Assembly: GCA_963850525.1 (NCBI GenBank)
Contig: CAWKLQ010000004.1
Coordinates: 806,001-870,000, forward strand
DNA from: JAEMQF01 sp963850525
GTDB taxonomy: Bacteria; Pseudomonadota; Gammaproteobacteria; Burkholderiales; Burkholderiaceae_C
Direction of reading: 5' to 3'
DNA: 64,000 nucleotides
Under the pieces are notes generated by a model. That model made no database searches. It worked only from the letters and a program-made list of their open reading frames with translations, and was not told the DNA's origin. Both the position numbers and the translations under genes were made by a program. Every line of letters begins with the position of its first letter. Positions within the stretch are counted from its first letter, which is position 1. This document shows, piece after piece, positions 58,384 through 64,000 of this stretch.

Positions 58384-59255
58384 CGTTTGAGTTTCTCGAG
58401 GTAGTCTTCGATGCACGACACGGCTGCGTCGAACACGCGATCAAAACGCGCTTGTTCGAGCTCGGCGGTGCCGAAGTCGCTTTGCGCGGGCAGCTCCATA
58501 TCGGCGCACAGCTCGCCCAGCGCCAGCGCGCCAACCGCAAGTGAGGCCGACTTCAATTTGTGGACCAGCGCGCCGACCTGGCGCACGTCGCCCCTGCGGT
58601 ACGCACTGCGCAGGTGGGCGGCCTGCTCGCGCGCCGAATTCAGGTAGTCGAGCAGGATCTCGCGAACCACCTCGGGGTCCGTGCCGACGAGGCGGTGCAG
58701 CGTCTCGAAGTCGACTTGCGTCTCGACGTTGTGCCGTGGCGCAGCCGCCGCCGCGAGAGGCTGGGCGTGCGCTGCCTTGAGACAGCGCGCGAGGGCCGCC
58801 TGCAGCTGCTTGATCTGAACCGGCTTGGCGAGCGTCGCGTCGATATCGCCTGGCCGGTAGTGGCCAGCGCCGGTGCGCGCCATGTCCGGTTTGGGCGGGT
58901 CGCCGCCCAGCATGACGATGGGAATGCGCGCTTTGCCCTTGGCCGCTTCGACCAGCCGCAACTTGCGCGCCAGCGCAAGGCCTTCCATGTCGCGCAGGTT
59001 CATGTCCACCAGCAGCAAGTCGATGCCACCCACGTGCCAGCGCTGCAGCGCCTCGCGTCCGGTCTGCGCGGTATGGACCTCATGCCCGATCAGATCGAGC
59101 AGCCGCACGATCACCTGGCGATTGATCGGGTCGTGTTCGGCCAGCAGGATGCGGCGCCTCTCCGTGGCCAGCGGCATTGCAGCGGTTTCGTCGCTCCGAC
59201 CGTGCCGATCGTCTGGATCGTCGCGATCTTGTGCTCGTGGGGGTGCGTGTGCCAT
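58380..59255 (-). CDS. Response regulator with C-terminal HPt domain
   Basis: This 291-residue two-domain relay protein has a receiver domain (about 35-155) with acceptor D84 in LLLVDMNLRDMEG and a conserved lysine in LAKPVQ. An HPt helical bundle (about 180-290) carries H232 in ALVHKLKSASLAVGA. No output domain is present, so it passes phosphate onwards. It starts three bases after the sensor kinase stop and overlaps the EAL regulator, placing it between the two in the relay. Confidence 0.88.
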   Translation of the reverse strand: MAHAPPRAQDRDDPDDRHGRSDETAAMPLATERRRILLAEHDPINRQVIVRLLDLIGHEVHTAQTGREALQRWHVGGIDLLLVDMNLRDMEGLALARKLRLVEAAKGKARIPIVMLGGDPPKPDMARTGAGHYRPGDIDATLAKPVQIKQLQAALARCLKAAHAQPLAAAAAPRHNVETQVDFETLHRLVGTDPEVVREILLDYLNSAREQAAHLRSAYRRGDVRQVGALVHKLKSASLAVGALALGELCADMELPAQSDFGTAELEQARFDRVFDAAVSCIEDYLEKLKR

Positions 59256-59258
59256 GGG

Positions 59259-62200
59259 TCAGGCTGGCGTGGTGCTGAGGTGCGCACCGATGGCGACTTG
59301 CGCCTCGGCAAGTGCTGCGTCGAAAGCAGCGCGCTGCTGCTGCGCCGCGTCGATGCTGCCTGTTTGGCCTGCTGCTTCGAGTTCGGCGCAGATGTCGCCG
59401 ACCACGAGCGCCCCGACGGAGCGCGCCGCAGACTTCAGCTTGTGGGCGATGGCGCCGACGCGTGCCACATCGTCCACCTGCAATGCCTGGTGCAGATCGT
59501 TGGCGTGGGCCCGCGCCGAAGCCAGAAAGTCCGCCAGCAGTTCGCGCACGGCCGCGTCATCGTCGCCGATCAGGTCACGCAATACCTGCAACTGCAGCAC
59601 CCGGGGCTCGGGTGCCCGCGGGCTCGCGAGCGGTGGCGGCATCCACTGGTTCAGCGCCGCGCGCAGGCTTTGCAGCGGCACCGGCTTGGTCAGGTAGTCG
59701 TCCATGCCGGCGGCGCGTGCCCGCACGGCTTCGCCTTTCAATGCGTTTGCGGTCAGCGCCAGCACGGGCAGGTGGCGGCGCCCGGTCTGGCGCTCGTCGG
59801 CGCGTATCGAGGCCGCCAGTTCGTAGCCGTCCATTTCCGGCATGTGCAGATCCGTCAGCAGCAGGGCGTGGCGGCCGCTGCGCCACAGCTCGAGCGCGCG
59901 CCGCCCGTTGTCGGCATATTCGGCGGTGTAGCCCAGCAGGCCGAGTTGGCGTTTCAGTACCGCACGATTGGTTGGGTCGTCCTCGGCCACCAGAATCAGC
60001 TGGCCGCGCGCTTGCGCTTGCTCGAAGGTGGGCGGCGGCAAGCGGTCCACGCCCAGCAGGTCGGCGGCGTTGGGCGGTGCTTCGTCGGGCGAGGCGCGCC
60101 CTGCCACCGTCGCGACGGCGCGGATGAACGGATCGCGCCGCAGCAGGTCGAGCACCGCGACCGTCGGTGACACGATGCGCACGGTTTCGCGCCGGCCAAA
60201 CCGGATCAGCAACTGGCGCAGGTCATGGCTGGGCAGCTCGGGCAGCGCAAACGCCGCCTGCGAGTCGCCATGCAGCAGCACGGTCGGTGCGCGCAGTTGT
60301 GCAGCGGCGAGCCGCGCCTGCTCAAGGTCCTCGGCCGTGGCCACACGCGCCCCCGCCTGTTCCAGCCACTGGCGCAGGTTCGCCGTCGGCAGATCGGGGC
60401 CGGGAACAATGACGCAGTCCAGATCGACAAGCAGAGGCGCTGCGCCCTGGGGCTGCTCGGTGGCGGCGGGCAGCGGAATCGTGAACGTGAAGGAGGAGCC
60501 TTGGCCCGCAACGCTGCGAACCTCGATTCGACCGTGCATCAATTCGACGAGTCGCCGGCAGATCGCCAGGCCCAGCCCGGTACCGCCGAAGCGGCGCGTC
60601 GTCGAGGCTTCGGCCTGTGTGAAGGGCGTGAACAGGCGCGCCAGCGTCGCCGGCTCGATGCCGATGCCGTTGTCGGTGACGGAAAATTGCAGCAGTTCGC
60701 CCTCGGGCTGCACGCGCACCGACACATCGCCACCAATGCCAGGGCGACCGGCGCTGAACTTGATGGCATTGCCGATCAGGTTGTTGAGCAGTTGCCGCAC
60801 GCGGGTCGCGTCGCCCAGCACGCGTTCATTCACCTGCGGCCCGATGCACACCGACAGCCGCACATCGCGTGCGATGGCCAAGGGCGCCAGCGTTGCGCAC
60901 ACCCCCTCGACCAGCGGTGTGACCTCGAACTCGGCGGTTTCGAGTTCGAGCCGACCTGCCTCGATCTTCGAGAAATCCAGAATGTCGTCAATCAGGCGCA
61001 GCAGCGACTGCGCCGAATCGATGATGGTGCGTACCGTCTGCGCCTGTTCTTCGTCAAGCACGCTGTGCGTCAGCAGTTCGGCCATGCCGACCACGCCGTT
61101 CATGGGAGTGCGAATGTCATGGCTCATCGCGGCAAGGAACGCCGACTTGGCGCTGTTCGCCGCTTCGGCGGCCTCCTTGGATTCGGCCAGGGCGCGCTCG
61201 GCAGCCTTGCGCTGGGAGATATCGACCGCCGTACCCACCAGGCCGAGCACGCTGCCGTCGGCCCCGACCAGCGCCGCCTTGCTGACCAACGCATCGAGTT
61301 CACGCCCGCCGCTCAGATGCTGGTGCAGTTCATAACTGCACATGCCGCGCGATGCCAGCAGCGCTCGGTCCTCTTCGTCATGGCGGCGCGCGGAATCCGG
61401 GTCGATCAGATCGAAAGCTGTCTTTCCAAGAAGGCTCGCCGCGTCGACCGCGAACAGCTGCGCATAGGCCTTGTTGACGCGCTGGTAGCGGCGCTGCGGG
61501 TCCTTGAGCACCACGGGAACCGGGATGGCTTCGAACAAGGTGTCGACGAGCGCCAGGCTGTGCGCCAGCCGGGTTCGTTCCATCGCCAGCGTGTCCGCCA
61601 ATGCGGCGGTTTCAAGGCGTGCCCTTTCAAGGCGCTGCTCCGTGAGTTTGGTCGCCGTGATATCGGTGCCGATTTCCATGAAACCGGTCAGCACGCCACC
61701 CGCATCGAACTGCGGCTGCACGTCCACCCTCAGCCAGTATTCATGCCCGTCCCTGGCGCGGTTCATGACTTCGACATTGACGCCGCTGCCGGTGCGCACG
61801 CCTTCCATCAATTGTGCGATGACGGCGGGGTCGTTCTTGCCGCTGTCCACCAGTTCTCCAGGCGTACGCCCGAGCGCCTGCGCCTGCGTGTATCCCGAAA
61901 GCAGCGTGAAAGCTTCATTGACCCAGACGATGCGCGCCTGCGGGTCGGTGATCGACACCGCGTTCGAGGTGCGCTCGACGATTTTTGCCAGGCGCGACAG
62001 GTCGGCGGTGAGGGCGCGCGCCCGCGCCTCCACGCGTACCTTTCCGACCGCCAACAGCCGGGCCGCCCAGGCGGCAAACAGCGTGGCGATGAGGCCACCC
62101 AGCGCGGCAATCCGAGCCGGCCCGTTCGAGTAGGTCGCCTCGAAGCCGGGGGTGCTGCTGGAACGTAACGTGAACACGCGCTGGTTCACGAGCAGCGTCT

Positions 62201-63092
62201 GGCGGGTCTCGAAGCGGCGTTGCACGGCCGGCGTGGCCGCCGATCCGCGAGCGGATCGACCCTCTGCGCCGAATTCAAACACGAGATTGGCGGGGCTGGT
62301 GTCCGGTCCGTCGAATACCGCGAAGTCAAGCCTGCGGGCCGCGACATCGGCCACGCCGTCCAGCAGTTCGTCCACCGCGACCGACGCATACAGGACCCCG
62401 CGCAGCTTGCGAATGCGGTCTTCTTCGAGCTCCACGTTCGCACCTTGCTGGTAGACCGGAGCCATGACCATGAAGCTGCCGCCCTTCGTGGCCGCTTGGC
62501 CACGCGTGAAGAGCTGCGTCATCGTCGCTTGACCCGACAGAATGGCACTTTCGATCGCGGCACGGCTGGGCGCATCCGAACCGGCGTCGTATCCCAGGGC
62601 GGACGAGAGGTTCGCCAGATTGACGACGTACAAGTCGGCTGCGTCGCTCTGTCCCTCGGCCCGAATGCTGAAGTCAGGCAACCCCTTGGCACGCACCTGG
62701 GCCACGAAACGGGGCACATCAGCGCGCAGCACGCGCGTCATGTAGCCGAAGCCTCGCACACCGGGAAACTCGCGGGCCAGGTCGCGTGAGTCCCAAAATG
62801 CGGCAAACTGAGCGGCGTCCAACTGCCGGACCGCCGCGAACAGACCGCGCGCTGCGGCGAGGCTTCGCGTGGGTATATCAAAGCGGCGCTGCGCTTCCAG
62901 CCCAATGCGCTCGGTCAGGTGGTTGAATTCCGCTCGCGCGGCGGCGTCGACATTGCGCATGACGGCCAAGCAAGCCAGCGCCGTCAGCGCGCCACCCACC
63001 AGCAACGCAGCTACCGGCCAGAGCCAGGCGCGCGGCCTAGCGGCGGCCGCCTTCCAAGTTGCTGGCGTGGGGAATGGTTCTTCGGTGGGCAT
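59259..63092 (-). CDS. Hybrid sensor histidine kinase (CHASE-PAS-PAS-HisKA-HATPase-REC-HPt)
   Basis: This is a 1277-residue inner-membrane kinase. TM1 (about 22-45) and TM2 (about 325-350) enclose a periplasmic CHASE domain. Two PAS domains follow (about 365-490 and 515-640), then HisKA with H658 in MSHDIRTPMNG and HATPase with NLIGNAIKFS, DNGIGI and GTGLGLAICRRL. A degenerate receiver-like segment comes next, then a true receiver with D1081 in LLLTDLHMPEMDG and an HPt with H1217 in AHKLKSAARSVGA. Phosphate can travel His-Asp-His within the protein and on to the two downstream regulators. ATG 63092 has no strong ribosome site. Confidence 0.9.
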   Translation of the reverse strand: MPTEEPFPTPATWKAAAARPRAWLWPVAALLVGGALTALACLAVMRNVDAAARAEFNHLTERIGLEAQRRFDIPTRSLAAARGLFAAVRQLDAAQFAAFWDSRDLAREFPGVRGFGYMTRVLRADVPRFVAQVRAKGLPDFSIRAEGQSDAADLYVVNLANLSSALGYDAGSDAPSRAAIESAILSGQATMTQLFTRGQAATKGGSFMVMAPVYQQGANVELEEDRIRKLRGVLYASVAVDELLDGVADVAARRLDFAVFDGPDTSPANLVFEFGAEGRSARGSAATPAVQRRFETRQTLLVNQRVFTLRSSSTPGFEATYSNGPARIAALGGLIATLFAAWAARLLAVGKVRVEARARALTADLSRLAKIVERTSNAVSITDPQARIVWVNEAFTLLSGYTQAQALGRTPGELVDSGKNDPAVIAQLMEGVRTGSGVNVEVMNRARDGHEYWLRVDVQPQFDAGGVLTGFMEIGTDITATKLTEQRLERARLETAALADTLAMERTRLAHSLALVDTLFEAIPVPVVLKDPQRRYQRVNKAYAQLFAVDAASLLGKTAFDLIDPDSARRHDEEDRALLASRGMCSYELHQHLSGGRELDALVSKAALVGADGSVLGLVGTAVDISQRKAAERALAESKEAAEAANSAKSAFLAAMSHDIRTPMNGVVGMAELLTHSVLDEEQAQTVRTIIDSAQSLLRLIDDILDFSKIEAGRLELETAEFEVTPLVEGVCATLAPLAIARDVRLSVCIGPQVNERVLGDATRVRQLLNNLIGNAIKFSAGRPGIGGDVSVRVQPEGELLQFSVTDNGIGIEPATLARLFTPFTQAEASTTRRFGGTGLGLAICRRLVELMHGRIEVRSVAGQGSSFTFTIPLPAATEQPQGAAPLLVDLDCVIVPGPDLPTANLRQWLEQAGARVATAEDLEQARLAAAQLRAPTVLLHGDSQAAFALPELPSHDLRQLLIRFGRRETVRIVSPTVAVLDLLRRDPFIRAVATVAGRASPDEAPPNAADLLGVDRLPPPTFEQAQARGQLILVAEDDPTNRAVLKRQLGLLGYTAEYADNGRRALELWRSGRHALLLTDLHMPEMDGYELAASIRADERQTGRRHLPVLALTANALKGEAVRARAAGMDDYLTKPVPLQSLRAALNQWMPPPLASPRAPEPRVLQLQVLRDLIGDDDAAVRELLADFLASARAHANDLHQALQVDDVARVGAIAHKLKSAARSVGALVVGDICAELEAAGQTGSIDAAQQQRAAFDAALAEAQVAIGAHLSTTPA

Positions 63093-63319
63093 GGCGGCAC
63101 GGATGCGAACGACGCTCGCATGCGAACCCGGTCTTCGGCGGATTCAGCGCCCGACTTGAGCGCGACCTGTACCGCAACCCGCGGGCGTGCCGCAAGTCAC
63201 GCATTGACATCGGCCTGAGCCGCGTGCGGGCCGCATGGTTGGCGCGCCGCATTCACCCGGCGCTCGGCAACCGCTTGTTTGCGGCGGTTGCGATGGTCGA
63301 GCCGATCGATCAGCCCGGC

Positions 63320-64000
63320 TCAACGCGCCTGTCCGAGCGTGCGCAGCGCCTGCGTCAGGTGCGGCTTGTCGATCATCGCGCCGTCCAGGTTCAGCGTGCC
63401 GGCGTCGGGGTGTGCCGCGAACGCGTCAACGATGGCTTGAGCGTGCGCCAACTCTGCGCTGCTCGGGGAATAGGCGTCGTTGATCACCGCCACTTGGTCC
63501 GGGTGGATCGCCATGCGGCCGCGAAAGCCGCGCCGGCGCGAGGTGCGGCTCGTCGCCGCGAGGCCCGCCGAATCGCGGAAATCGGTGTGGATCGTCTCGA
63601 TCGCCGGCACGCCGGTGGCCGCCGCGGCGCACAGGCACAGCGAGCCTGCGAGCGTGTAAAGCGGCGAATACTGGCCGTCTTCGTCGCGGTTCGCGACCGC
63701 GCCAATCGCCGCCGACAAGTCTTCAGCGCCCCAGGTCACTCCTGCCAGGCGCGGGATCGGTGCGCTGAAACTCTGCATGTTGAGCATCGCCTGCGCCGTT
63801 TCGGTGGCGACTGGCAGGATCAGCACGCTGCCTGCGGCAATGCCGGCGCACGCTTCGAGCGCGTCCAGGCAGTGGCCCAGGCGCTGCACGTCGGCGGCGC
63901 TGTTCGTCTTGGGCAGCATGATGCCCGCGAGTCCCGGAACCACCACCGTTGCGAGGTCGCCCATTGCCAGATCCGTGTCCAGCGGATTGATGCGCACGAA
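63320..64000 (-). CDS. HpcH/HpaI aldolase or citrate lyase beta-subunit family protein, 5'-truncated
   Basis: The frame runs off the right edge, so the N terminus is missing. The 226 residues present show the CitE-like TIM barrel: RINPLDTDLAMGDLATVV (substrate arginine), GIMLPKTNSAADVQRL, the metal-site glutamate in LPVATETAQAM, the acidic residues in TWGAEDLSAAIG, and GRMAIHPDQVAVIN near the C terminus. Members cleave or form CoA-linked hydroxy acids such as malyl-, citramalyl- or HMG-CoA. The substrate is unknown. The 227 bases to the sensor kinase start hold no other gene. Confidence 0.85.
   Translation of the reverse strand, partial: FVRINPLDTDLAMGDLATVVVPGLAGIMLPKTNSAADVQRLGHCLDALEACAGIAAGSVLILPVATETAQAMLNMQSFSAPIPRLAGVTWGAEDLSAAIGAVANRDEDGQYSPLYTLAGSLCLCAAAATGVPAIETIHTDFRDSAGLAATSRTSRRRGFRGRMAIHPDQVAVINDAYSPSSAELAHAQAIVDAFAAHPDAGTLNLDGAMIDKPHLTQALRTLGQAR

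Overview
The window is high-GC bacterial DNA, mostly gene on one strand or the other, with frequent GTG/TTG starts and ATGA/GTGA start-stop overlaps. A phasin with a PhaR-type operator, TRAP and Liv transporters, many CoA/hydrolase genes and REP palindromes fit a betaproteobacterium of the order Burkholderiales. That placement is inference: no rRNA, tRNA or other taxonomic marker is present.

Layout. 1-4.9 kb: the end of a fused TRAP permease, a class III aminotransferase, an epoxide-hydrolase-like enzyme with a GST, a second GST and a small unknown ORF. 4.9-10.8 kb: a TPR protein, then a minus-strand unit of one OppF-like ATPase, a peptide-type binding protein and an amidase. 11.0-11.6 kb: phasin with a readable promoter and operators. 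11.7-28.3 kb: a minus-strand array of about 16.6 kb starting with an FAH-family hydrolase, an alpha/beta hydrolase and two paralogous amidohydrolases. It continues with a Liv ABC transporter whose ATPase is fused to a Tm-1-like (UPF0261) domain, the partner PEP-hydrolase-like TIM barrel, a flotillin, two SRPBCC proteins (one fused to a quinone oxidoreductase) and a VOC protein. A TetR-like gene diverges from its head. 29.3-32.1 kb: a complete dctPQM TRAP transporter.

32.1-48.9 kb is a defence island, all on the minus strand and tightly overlapped. It reads jetA-jetB-jetC-jetD (type I Wadjet), hsdM, hsdS, a three-gene cassette (DUF6932 nucleotidyltransferase-like, an unknown 313-aa protein, a macro-less DarG C-terminal homologue), hsdR and a YgjP-type metallopeptidase. 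jetA, jetC and the 3' end of hsdM each carry one frame break in a short C/G run. I saw no such break in the genes outside the island, so the break pattern suggests either recent inactivation or local consensus errors.

49-64 kb: a TPR protein, a self-inhibited Fic protein, an aldehyde dehydrogenase, an alpha/beta hydrolase, a MaoC-thiolase-nitroreductase unit, a three-protein phosphorelay ending in an EAL phosphodiesterase, and the start of an HpcH/HpaI-type lyase cut by the window edge.

Non-coding structure. Three copies of an element with about 20-bp terminal inverted repeats lie at 1.8, 6.4 and 25.0 kb; two of them enclose a REP pair. REP palindromes also occur at 11.6, 17.1 and, inside a reading frame, 18.4 kb. 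Two long hairpins that share a core but not their outer stems lie at 13.7-13.9 kb. No CRISPR array, tRNA, rRNA, integrase or transposase gene was seen.
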